NCBI RefSeq assembly: GCF_001649575.2
Contig: NC_051433.1
Location: 18,505,027-18,569,026 of the forward strand
DNA: 64,000 bases
From: Kryptolebias marmoratus
Taxonomy: Eukaryota; Chordata; Actinopteri; Cyprinodontiformes; Rivulidae
Direction of reading: 5' to 3'
Each line of letters starts with the position of its first letter. The first letter of the stretch is position 1. Below are positions 25,308-38,347 of the stretch, one piece after another. The notes under the pieces are model-generated. The model was given only the letters and a program-made list of their open reading frames with translations. It did not search any database and had not been told where the DNA came from. Position numbers and translations under genes: made by a program.

Positions 25308-26511
25308 TCAATATGTAAAGGAATGGGCAGTGAATGGAATCATGACAGGATAAGGTAGTGATGTGTACGGTGCGTGACAGGATGTGTAATGTATCGCTGG
25401 GACAGAGGGTATACCCCATGGTGGAAATGCTGGTGTCCCACAAAGTCCAATAGTGTTCACTGACCCCTGAGGCTGGTAAGATGGCTGGCCAAGGGACACA
25501 TACGTCAATGTCTTTGGGGGCCTCCTCTCTCGCGCTGATCGCCTGGCTGATTGGGACTGGGGTGAGATCGGTCGGTCATCATTGGCGTCACATATGGCTG
25601 GGCCCTCTTCCTCTCCAGTGTCCTCTTCATAGTCATCGCTTACAATTTGTGCGTCGTCATTGTCACCTGTCCATTCCAGCTCACTGGACTGATCTTCCTT
25701 CCTCATCACAGGCTCCTCTCCTGTGAGCATAGGCTGCAGCCTGGCTCCTTCTGGTGGTGTAGTTTCCTGAATCGATTTGTCTGGGGATGGAGGAATCACT
25801 GTTTGTTCCTGAGGCACATAGGGGATCATGGTGCGAGATTTGTATGCTTCAGCTGGTCTGGACACTCTTAACCAATATTGTGTTCTGGAAACACCATCTT
25901 CAGAGTCAGACGAATCACTGTGTTGGCATGGTGCTCTCTGTCCATACTTTTCTGCTTGACTCTTTCTCTTGTGCCTTTCTCTGGTTGATGTTTTGTTCTG
26001 TAGCTGTTCATGCATGCTCACAGGCAAGTCATTTACAAGGTGGAGGAGATTTCTGTGAAGGGTACGTATCTTACTGCAACCTGTTTCAGGACATACTTTG
26101 TAAATGGGGCTTTCGTTCACTCGTTCTTTGACAACATGCACTGTTTGTTCCCAATAGGACCTCAGCTTTCCTGGCCCTCCTCTTTCACCCATATTACGAA
26201 CCAAGACCCTGTCACTGGGCTGCAGAACGACTCCCTTCACATGACGGTCATACTGTCTCTTGCCTCGTGCACTGGACTGCTGGCTGTTCTGAGATGCTAT
26301 TCTGTAAGCCTCTCTCATCCTCATAGCCCATTTGTTTGCAAATTCTCGGGATGTTTCTGGCTTCTTTTCTGTGGTTAGACCAAAAAGCAGATCTACTGGT
26401 AGGCGAGGGTGGCGCCCAAACATCATGCCTAGTGCAGTTGTATGCATGCACAATCTGTGGTAAGTGTTCCTTCCAGTTACTCTTTTCTTCCTCTTGCAGT
26501 GTTCTCAACAT
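25308..26511 (-). pseudogene. Integrase C-terminal remnant, unit 2 (frameshifted)
   Basis: The translation is the same as the remnant at 19559-20762, including the frame break near 26424-26439 and the missing catalytic core. The shared lesions show that the deletions predate the duplication of the unit. Confidence 0.8.
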
Positions 26512-28271
26512 CGCAGATCCATTCTGTGTGGAACAGATTTAGAAAAACACAGAATATCATCAAGATAAGGGATACAGTATTCGTCACGCAGTGTGGTGAG
26601 CATCTCCTCCATGCTGCGTTGGAATGCAGCAGGAGCATTGCAGAGGCCAAATGGTATCCGCACCCATTCGTACAGGCCCCAAGGGGATATGAAAGCTGTC
26701 ATGTGGCGGGATCCTTCAGCCATGTAGCCTTGGTGGTATGCCTTTCCCTGGTCGAGAATGCTAAACCAGCTCTGACCCCCAAGGGTGTCCAAGAGGTCCT
26801 GGATGCGAGGCAGTGGGTGTCGATCAGGTACTGTTTTCTGGTTCAACAACCTGTAATTAATACACAGCCTGAGTGTTCCATCTCGTTTTCTGACACAGAC
26901 TACTGGTGCTGAAAAGGGCGACCTTGACCTAACAATCCAGCCTTTGGCAAGAAGATCTTGAATGTACTGCTTAACTTCTTGGTAGAGTGGTTTGGGGATG
27001 GAAGTGTAGGACTTTTGGACAGGAACCTCATCTTTGAGATTGATGACCATTTGGAGGCTGGGTATGTCACCAATATCACCATCATTTTGAGCAAAAGCCC
27101 CTGATTCCTCCAACAGCATCTTTTTCACCTCTTCTTGTTGCTCATCTGTTAGGTGGCTGACATCCACAGGTGGATGCCACAGTGGTGCGGAAGGTGGCGC
27201 CTGATTTTGGTTGTTTCCCAGCAAGGGACTAACAGCGTTTACATAGGTGAAATTCTCACCACTTTTAGGACAATCTGTCTCTATGACTTTAACAATGGGT
27301 TCAATGCTGCCTAAGACGGTTCGCCCTGGCAAGGTCACATCCTGATTGGAGTGATTTGCGATGGGTACTTTGATGAATGGTCTGTCTGATTTGTGAGTCG
27401 CCACTAATCCTGCCCCAATACTCAAGCTCCCTAACCTCACGCTTTCAAGGACGGGCTCAAAAAGCACATATGGCTCTGAGGAGTTAATGTCTGCTGGAAC
27501 TCGGCATGTAATGTAAGCTACATGGCCTGCTGCGATGATGACTTTCTTAAAGCCGATTTTCACTGTAGCATGTTCTTCGTTTGGAACCTTCTGAGTCTGA
27601 ATGAAATTGACAATGGCCTCTACACTGCCATTATCAATCTCCATTGAACCAGCAAGGAGGGTAGACAGAGTGGACATAAGCTTAGGTTGACTCTCATTGT
27701 TTTTAATGAGCACCTGGATGACATTAAAACCAATTATCGGCCTATCTAACACCAGACGACTAATTAAAAATGGCACCTGAATGGATAAGTCTGGATCATT
27801 ATTACCTTGCAGGTTCACCACCACTTCCATCCACCCATCATATGGAATGTCATCACCAGTGACCGCAGAAACATGGAGAGGGTCATCCAATAGTTCGCTG
27901 AGTGGTCGAACTTCTTCACCAGGTAAGTACTTTTCCTTCCAGGCACGATCGAGTAGGCTCACATTAGCTCCTGTGTCCAGTAAGGCGGTGGTAGCATAGC
28001 CAGCTATACTACACTTTAATAGAGATTTGTGGCCAATGAGTGGGGCTGTCAACTTGCATGGCCGTGCCACGTTGTTGGTCTTAATGATACGGCTTTCCTT
28101 GGATTTATGTTGTGTTGAGGTGGTGTTTTGGTTGCGTTGGGACATTTGTTCAGAACCGGTCAGAGGTTGTCCCTCTGCCTTGACCGGGTCCCGTTTCCCG
28201 GCTGCTTTGATCTCTTCAAACAACCAACAGCTCGATGGCCTTCCTCTCCACAAATGAAGCAGTGGCTGCAA
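26505..28271 (-). pseudogene. Truncated Pol (protease-reverse transcriptase), unit 2
   Basis: This 588-aa frame is identical in translation to 20756-22522: DTGA protease at residues 99-102, YLDD at 569-572, then loss of everything up to the end of the integrase core. It has the same -1 overlap with gag. Confidence 0.88.
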
Positions 28272-29785
28272 TCTGGATTAGCCAGTGTGACACATTTGGG
28301 ACAACCATATGGCTTTTGTGCTTTTCTCAAGGATCTGGGTTGGTCAGATTGACGGTGATGAGTGGGGGGAGCATGCTGTTCCACTTGTTGGGTCTGTGTC
28401 ACTAACAGTTTCAAGGTTTCCATCGCCTGAGTCAGGGCCTCAACTTGTGTACTCAGCCTCTGTATTGTATCGTCGCTATTGCTCACAGTTGTGCTAACTT
28501 GGGCTTCAACTGGTAATCTCTGGCTAGGATCAGCCTGAGCGCTGTAAGCTTGAGTTACTTTGCGTGTAATGGTGCGGCCCAACCTGCGCTTTCTCTCACT
28601 TTCCTCGGTTGTAGTCTTGATTACTTGTTGCAGCAGAGCCTCATCAGATATGGTAGGCTGGGAAAGGAGTGGCTTGAGCTCCTGCCTAACATACTCATAT
28701 TTCTCCCCAAAACCCTGACATATGGTGTTTAAGAATATGCATTGTATTGTAGATGCATCATATTTGACAGCAGAGGCTGTATGTTTAACAGTGAACATTA
28801 TTCTTTGTTTGAGCCCAACCATTCTATATAAGAATTGCTGTGGTGTTTCGTTTTCATGTTGTTTAGCACACATTAGGTCTTGAAAAAGTTCTGTTCCGCT
28901 CTTTTCACCCAGATGGGACTGGAGGAAGCTTTTTAGCTCTGTGACGGTGAGGTCATCTTTATTCGTCAACATATCTCTGAAGTTGCCAGGTTTGATTGCA
29001 CGGAGTACCCCTCTTATGACTTCACCCTCAGTATGTCTTTCTTTGAGTCCTTCGTCAATTTGTTTGCATATGCTGTTATATGTGATGTCAGAGGTAGTGT
29101 CACTTACTTGGCCTCCATGGATCCTGAACTCTTTTCGCTGGAGATAGGCAAGATCTTGTAGAGAGACCAATCTCTCTGGCGTGTGGCGTGGAGGAAGATT
29201 AACAGGACTCTGATGATGTGGCAGGCTACTAGGCTGGGTCGTGTTAGTCCCTAAAGGGTCTCCAACCTGCTGGCGATCTAGTAGGTCAGTTCCCACAGAT
29301 GTGGCCATTAAGCTTGGTGTTATGGCTGCCGTGACAGTACATTCTTGTATTTTCTTTCCCAGTTCTTCATACATCAGTTGTAGATGTTCCATATTTGGCA
29401 TGGTCATGTGGGTGTGTGAGCTGGGATTATGTGATTCTGTAGTGAAATGTGGTGATGGGATGTGTACCGTAGAGGTAGATGTTTGCAAATCCTTATCTGA
29501 AATGATAGGCATTTCAACTGAATCACAGTTTTCCATCACACTCAAAACAACATCATTCAATGACAACAAATGGCCCAAGCCCTCATCCTCAGACTTGGCC
29601 AATTCCTCAGATTGCATAAATGTAAGGATATAATCTATGCAGCTTTCTTCATCAGCTGAACTCAGCTTGTCTGCCCCAGGCTGCTCTGTTCCCAATGTTC
29701 TTGCAACCTCGTAGGCTTGAGAACCAGACAGCTGGAACAGATTCTTTTTGATGCCCCAGATCAGTTCCTTGCGTGCTACTGACAT
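28160..29785 (-). CDS. Gag-like protein with CCHC zinc knuckle, unit 2
   Basis: This 541-aa frame is identical in translation to the gag of unit 1, with an intact CCHC knuckle. It is the gag nearest the 5' LTR (LTR 3). That LTR is the short form, so transcription from it is uncertain. Confidence 0.85.
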   Translation of the reverse strand: MSVARKELIWGIKKNLFQLSGSQAYEVARTLGTEQPGADKLSSADEESCIDYILTFMQSEELAKSEDEGLGHLLSLNDVVLSVMENCDSVEMPIISDKDLQTSTSTVHIPSPHFTTESHNPSSHTHMTMPNMEHLQLMYEELGKKIQECTVTAAITPSLMATSVGTDLLDRQQVGDPLGTNTTQPSSLPHHQSPVNLPPRHTPERLVSLQDLAYLQRKEFRIHGGQVSDTTSDITYNSICKQIDEGLKERHTEGEVIRGVLRAIKPGNFRDMLTNKDDLTVTELKSFLQSHLGEKSGTELFQDLMCAKQHENETPQQFLYRMVGLKQRIMFTVKHTASAVKYDASTIQCIFLNTICQGFGEKYEYVRQELKPLLSQPTISDEALLQQVIKTTTEESERKRRLGRTITRKVTQAYSAQADPSQRLPVEAQVSTTVSNSDDTIQRLSTQVEALTQAMETLKLLVTQTQQVEQHAPPTHHRQSDQPRSLRKAQKPYGCPKCVTLANPDCSHCFICGEEGHRAVGCLKRSKQPGNGTRSRQRDNL

Positions 29786-30022
29786 GGTGTGCGCTGACGT
29801 GCGGCCCTGGATGCCACTTTGGCTCCCTTGAAGATCAAGACTTACTTCCTCTGGTCTCCTTTCCTGGACACCAAATGGCCAGCCCCTTAGCTGCAGTCAC
29901 GTCACCTTGCTTCTGTGGTCACACACTGGATGGCACCTCCCTACAACAGCAAGTAGTTGTTCTGGTCCCGGTGTTCATGTATCACTGGATCAGCAGCCGG
30001 TACGTCTAAAGCAGTGGCGCCG

Positions 30023-30040
30023 ATCCCGGACGAGCCCCCA
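30023..30040 (-). other. tRNA-Pro primer binding site, unit 2
   Basis: This is the same 18-nt site as at 24274-24291 and again lies six bases from the adjacent LTR boundary (30047). Confidence 0.92.
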
Positions 30041-30046
30041 TGAATC

Positions 30047-30344
30047 TGTTGCAGGTCCCAGGTGAAGGGACAGGCAGGCAGATACAAATAACCTGTTTTA
30101 ACAGGAAACACGAGTGAGTCACAGGAGACGGTGTTGTCTTGCTGGTAGCTCTCCTCTGAATGGAGGGGCTTTTTCTACACAGAAATATTGCACCGTCAAG
30201 CCCGTAATGTCCCACTTCTGCCATCTAGCGGCGAACTTTGTTACTGCGTGCCATTGCTCCAAAAATGTGAAAACAGAGTCAAATCCTAAACTAAAATAAC
30301 AATTAAACCAAATAAATGTGACCACACTTAGTGGGGGGGTCACA
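30047..30344 (-). repeat. LTR 3 (298 bp, short form; 5' LTR of the array)
   Basis: It starts TGTTGCAGG and ends GGTCACA like the other LTRs but contains the 73-bp segment only once. It therefore lacks the 575 bp (one copy plus the 502-bp middle) present in LTRs 1 and 2, including their AATAAA and TATA-like box. It has one extra G in the G-run near 30332-30339. It is followed directly by TATG (30345-30348). Its right edge is 126 bp from the RING gene translation start. Confidence 0.9.
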
Positions 30345-30348
30345 TATG

Positions 30349-30455
30349 CACAGAAACACTTTGCCTTCGGTGGCAGGTGATAATAAAAACACACCTTTTT
30401 TTCCCTCAGTCCATGCCAATGCATGAGATTAAGTTTGTGTCGCGTGTTTTCACAG
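30349..30455 (+). other. End of split repeat and splice acceptor region before the RING exon
   Basis: The first part resembles the missing end of the dispersed repeat interrupted at 18548. A TTTTCACAG acceptor ends at 30455, immediately before the leader of the coding exon. An in-frame upstream ATG at 30377 exists but lies in the presumed intron. Confidence 0.45.
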
Positions 30456-30469
30456 GTTCCTCCCCCATC

Positions 30470-32041
30470 ATGTCTGCGTCTGAGGACGGAGCAAACGTTT
30501 CCACGAAGGTTCCTTCTGAAGCCTTGGCTTTGGAGCTCACGTGCCCCATATGCTTGCAGCTGTTCTCTGAGCCTGCGTCTCTGCCCTGCGGCCACATCTA
30601 CTGCTTCGGCTGCCTCCAGACCCTGGGAGAGGGCCTCGACCAGCACAGCTGCCCGGAATGTCAGGCCGAGTACCAGGGAGCCGCGGATCTCGTGAGGAGC
30701 TCTAAAATGCACAGCATCATGGAGACCTACAAAGCCACCGCCGGGAAAGCCTCCTCCTCCACCGATGACCCCTCAGATGTCTGCTGCAGAAGGCTCGAGG
30801 ATAGGTCTGTGGTAGACAGTTCAGACACAATACGTCCCCGTGGCAGAACGGCAGCAGGAGAGAGCCGAGAGGATGGAGCAGGACACAAGGCGAGCGAGAG
30901 CTTCCAGACCCGATCTGGCTCTGTCGAGCACTTGCTTGGTTTGGGTCAAGCGAAAGGCAGCAGGGAGAAACTAGAAATGACTGAACCCAAGTTGAAACTA
31001 GCATCTCAAGTCGAAGAGCTGAACTCCAAGTTGGAGTTGGCGGAAAGCGTCCTGAGGAAAGAGAAGCAACGGGAACGTGGTGTGAGCCTCGCCAACTCTG
31101 AGCTGAGAGAAAAGGCGTCCAGGCTTCTGGCGCAGATGAAGGACTTGGCGCAGAGCTACACGGAGCAGGTGTCGCAGACGATTGAGGAGGAGCTCGGTCC
31201 AGGTGAAGCTGAGATACACCGCCGAGTCAGCCAAGCCTCTGAGCTGGTGAAGCAGCTGAGGCAGGCTGCCCTCAGGTCGGAGTCTCTGCTGGCTGAGGAA
31301 GACGAGGCAGCGTTCAGCGCCGAGCTTCGGAGGCTGCAGCCCAACGTTGTGGGTTTGCTGGCAGGACCACCGGCAGACGACGTCGTGGACCCGGTCGAAT
31401 CAAACGTCAACCCCGCGCGAGCTTGCGCTAAGCTGGAGAACGCAAACAGCGAGCTGAGGGAGCGACTCAGAGAGATCCAGCGCTCGCTCCGGAACACCCT
31501 CAACCCATCAGAGGTGACTTTCGACCCGGAAACCGCCCACCCGAACCTCCTCCTCTCCGAGGACCTGAAGACGGCGACTTTCAGCGCCGCAAAGCAGCCC
31601 TACCCGTCCTCCCCACGGAGGTTCACCAGCTTCTTCCAGGTCCTCAGCTCGCAGAGCTTCTCGGAAGGCGACCACCGCTGGGAGGTGGAGCTCGAGGGCT
31701 CTCCGTGGATCATCGGCGTCTGCCACAGCAGGGAGTTGGCACGGAGCGGGCTGCCGTCCGCCTTGGAAAGCAGCCAGAGCTCCTGGTGCCTGATGTGGTT
31801 CAACAACCTGCTGACTGCTTTCGACCAGAGCCGCAGCGTGCCGCTGAAGAAGACCACGATGTCACGCAGGCTCGAGATCAAGCTCAGCTTCAAGACCCAG
31901 AGCCTGAGCTTCTCCAACATCAGCCCCACCAGTGGAAAAACGCACATCTATACGTTCAGCAACAGGCTGGACGGACCAGTGCACGTTGCCTACAGGATGA
32001 TGTCCGGGCACCCCAAAGCCCGGGTCACGATTTACTCATAA
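30470..32041 (+). CDS. RING / coiled-coil / PRY-SPRY E3 ubiquitin ligase-like protein (no B-box)
   Basis: A single coding exon gives 523 aa. The start at 30470 is chosen because a strong acceptor ends at 30455; the open frame itself extends upstream to 30377. A C3HC4 RING spans residues 25-64 (C25, C28, C40, H42, C45, C48, C61, C64), consistent with E2 binding and ubiquitin transfer. Residues about 170-345 are rich in heptad-like L/E/K/R segments and predict coiled coil. Residues 349-523 form a PRY-SPRY domain, beginning VTFDPETAHPNLLLSED with the usual WEVEL and WIIGV core. No B-box cysteines and histidines are visible between RING and coiled coil. That order is like RNF135/Riplet or B-box-less fish TRIM relatives, often involved in antiviral signalling; orthology is unresolved. 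The substrate is unknown. Confidence 0.82.
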   Translation: MSASEDGANVSTKVPSEALALELTCPICLQLFSEPASLPCGHIYCFGCLQTLGEGLDQHSCPECQAEYQGAADLVRSSKMHSIMETYKATAGKASSSTDDPSDVCCRRLEDRSVVDSSDTIRPRGRTAAGESREDGAGHKASESFQTRSGSVEHLLGLGQAKGSREKLEMTEPKLKLASQVEELNSKLELAESVLRKEKQRERGVSLANSELREKASRLLAQMKDLAQSYTEQVSQTIEEELGPGEAEIHRRVSQASELVKQLRQAALRSESLLAEEDEAAFSAELRRLQPNVVGLLAGPPADDVVDPVESNVNPARACAKLENANSELRERLREIQRSLRNTLNPSEVTFDPETAHPNLLLSEDLKTATFSAAKQPYPSSPRRFTSFFQVLSSQSFSEGDHRWEVELEGSPWIIGVCHSRELARSGLPSALESSQSSWCLMWFNNLLTAFDQSRSVPLKKTTMSRRLEIKLSFKTQSLSFSNISPTSGKTHIYTFSNRLDGPVHVAYRMMSGHPKARVTIYS

Positions 32042-32457
32042 TCACAGCGTTTCAACAGGTGTGCAGAGAAGGACAAAGACTTATTGAATTCAAAATACGA
32101 AAGCAGATTTCATTTGTGCAAATAGATGTATTTTGCCTTGTTCAATAGGATCCGGATCGTGAGCCAGATCACCTCCAGAATTTAATCACTTGGGGTTTTT
32201 TTGTTTTTGTTTCATTTTGTGACAACCTCAACTTTTCCTAAAAACATAATCAAAATCTGTTTGTGAGTTTTTAGATAATCTTGCTAACAGACAGACAACA
32301 TAACCACCTTGGAGCACGTAATTATTGCAATAATGTAAAGATAAAGGTGTGACTGAATTACTTGTTTCAGTGTTTACAAACTAAATGTTTACAATGATGT
32401 ATCTACACAGTAGTTTTAATAAAATACCACATTTATTTTCTTCACAGTTCAAATAAA
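32042..32457 (+). other. 3' UTR and poly(A) signals of the RING/SPRY gene
   Basis: Two AATAAA hexamers occur, at 32418-32423 and 32452-32457, the second followed by a GT/T-rich tract. The 3' UTR includes a dispersed-repeat fragment at about 32145-32345. Confidence 0.6.
32145..32345. repeat. Dispersed teleost repeat fragment in the RING gene 3' UTR
   Basis: It begins near GGATCCGGATCGTGAGCC and includes CCTCCAGAATTTAATCAC, ATCAAAATCTGTTTG and TCTTGCTAACAGACAGAC. The TTGCTAACAGAC end and the following CCTTGGAGCACG tail resemble the ends of the copies at 13765-14013 and 18258-18548. The class is undetermined. Confidence 0.5.
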
Positions 32458-33289
32458 GTTGTGTTATTTTGTTTCCTTTGCTTCTTTTTGACAAACACTA
32501 CGCTCATTTCAAGTTGTTGAATTAATTTATGTGTTTACCTTTTCTTTATACACAATGATCCATAATATATTAAAAAAAATACAGTACATATAAAAAATTG
32601 CTTGATAGTTGGTGAAAGCCTCACTTTGATATACAATGCCCAACTCTGAGTGTCCTTAAATCTGCTTTCTCTGGACTCATTTATAGGTTTATTTATAAAT
32701 TAACATATTTCCATGTACATGCTTGTTATTTTTTATTTTAATATTTTATTTTGGTCATATTTTATGGCTGGAGTAGCTTGTCAACAAATAAGAAATTTCT
32801 CCTTGGGGATCAGTAAAGTATATATTAATTTATTAAATCATTTAACATCAGTATGATGAAACCAGATTCTTTTTTTGCTGTGTAAAATGTACAAATTTAG
32901 AGGTTTGACTGTGTTTACAGGTAGAAAGTTCTTTTGTGTTTTTTGTTTTCACAGTTTAAATTGTTTCGGGAATTTTTCTATCTTAGGTTTATGATATGTG
33001 TGCTCTGTTGATCTCAATCATTACTGATTCCTCCTTCATCAACGCAAGGAACAATTCTCTCCAGATTGTTACCCACTACAGTACTGTGTACATTTTTAAT
33101 TCTTTGTTTTTTTCTTTCTGTACAGTGCACAAAAGCTTTGTTATTGTCTGAATTTTTATTTGCCGCAAGACATACTATGAAAAAATAAAGAAAATACTAA
33201 GAATAAAAGTAACTAACAGTCCCATTGCTTCATTAGGGTAATTTAAATGAAATTAAAATTTTTAATGCGGATCAAAAATGTAACTCAAA
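32458..33289. other. AT-rich intergenic DNA, no gene seen
   Basis: This AT-rich spacer separates the RING gene and the tpra1 promoter. It contains several AATAAA-like hexamers (for example near 33185) but no supported ORF or repeat family that I recognise. Confidence 0.5.
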
Positions 33290-33859
33290 CAAAACATTTG
33301 AAAAGTACACAAGAATCTCGCAAGACTACGGTCTGGGAACAGAATCTCACGTTTCAAACATAATCTCGCGAGAATTGGCTTGCTCAGTGAGAGTGGATCA
33401 GCCTCTTTATGCGTAACCGGCGCATAAATCGGCTGAGTTTGACTGTTCAAGGGATGATCGTGTCATTGATGGTTGAGGGAAAACAATTGTTTACAAATAA
33501 GTAAAAACGTTAGAATTTACTAACTGATTAAATATATTCAGCACATTCACTCTTCATTCAGTCGTTTCATACTATAAAGGTGCTTGGCAACGAAACGACA
33601 CCGAAGAGGTGGGCGGGTCACCGCCGCCTAGCTGCCTCGGCGAATAAAAGGTGCGGACCCGCTGTCAGATTGTCAGGTGACCACACGGGAAATTTGGTCA
33701 ACGAAAGTACCCAGCAGACGCAGCTATGTCTCTGTCGAGCGTTCAAAGTCTTGTTCGATTAAAACGTGTACAGCAACGCGTTTAGGTCGCGCTGGAGTCA
33801 TATCACCGATTAGGACATCCTGATACGGCTTTATAGTTGAAATCGAGTCTTCTGAAGCG
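33290..33859 (+). promoter_or_regulatory. tpra1: tpra1 promoter and non-coding exon 1
   Basis: A perfect TCTCGCGAGA palindrome lies at 33364-33373, a motif of TATA-less housekeeping promoters linked to Kaiso/ZBTB33. Degenerate versions (ATCTCGCAAGA, AATCTCACG) lie just upstream. Downstream is GC-rich leader ending TCTGAAGCG|GTAAGAG at 33859, a consensus donor. It would splice to 34587, 11 bp upstream of the tpra1 ATG. The transcription start is not defined by the sequence. Confidence 0.6.
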
Positions 33860-34597
33860 GTAAGAGCTCAATGTTTACTATTTGAAGCTGTTGTGTCAGC
33901 GTCGGAAAAGCGCCTCTCTGTTTTTCGCGTTTGTTTTGATGGTGACGCTGGTCACTCGGCTTTTCAGCGGTGCTACATGTTGTTGAGTTACAAAAACCTA
34001 TTTCGCCAACAGTATCTTGGCATATGCCGTGTTTACCGTTGAAGAAAATGAAAATAATAATAATAAAAATAATCTGTTTTCACAAACGACACATCTTCCG
34101 ACGGGTGCTAGCAAAGCTACATTACAGCTAACGACTGAAAATCCCCTTTTAACAGAAAGTACTGTGATAATACCTTTAGCATGAGTGTTTGCTTAGATGA
34201 ACTTCACATTATCGACGTGAGGAAGCCTTGGTAAACGCAGTATGGTGTTTTAGTTCAACCTTTTCAGGGCGTTTTGTTATTTTAAACAACAACTTTTTAG
34301 TGTAGTTTTAATAGTTCAACCGCAAGCCTTGTTACATAATGTCCTGTTCGGGTAAATCTGTTCAGGTGCAGACTTCTAAAAGAATGAGATCTCTGTTCCT
34401 GAAGTGTCTGTGTTGTTATGAGTTTAATATGGTTTGCATTAACATGTAGACTGATGTTACATGTGTGCAGCTGAACATCTCCTCTTTTCACAGTCCACCT
34501 CCCAGCCTGGTGATCTCCTTTTGTTTGGAGTCTACAAGAAGATAAATTTCTTTTTTTCCATCTAACAGATTTTCTTTATCTCCCAGGCATTGACACC

Positions 34598-38347
<3,750 letters not shown>

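Larger units (their letters stand above)
18549..30344 (-). mobile_element. Ty3/Gypsy-like LTR retrotransposon tandem array: LTR-internal-LTR-internal-LTR
   Basis: Three LTRs (18549-19420, 24298-25169, 30047-30344) alternate with two internal regions, in minus orientation. The unit length is 5,749 bp, and ORFs in the two units translate identically. The LTRs begin TG and end CA. The outermost flanks are TATG (18545-18548) and TATG (30345-30348), so the array shares one 4-bp target duplication. Each internal region has an 18-bp PBS for tRNA-Pro. Gag has a CCHC knuckle; Pol has a DTGA protease and a YLDD reverse transcriptase. RT is cut off after YLDD, and RNase H and most of integrase are missing, so both units are non-autonomous. 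There is no envelope ORF. Confidence 0.92.

Noticed and set aside
18549..30344. Endogenous retrovirus with envelope
   Set aside because: Despite a tRNA-Pro primer site there is no envelope ORF between pol and the 3' LTR, and the integrase tail and gag look like Ty3/Gypsy retrotransposons.
30377..30469. Upstream in-frame ATG extending the RING protein by 31 residues
   Set aside because: A strong splice acceptor ends at 30455 and the extension has no RING-family resemblance, so it is more likely intron.
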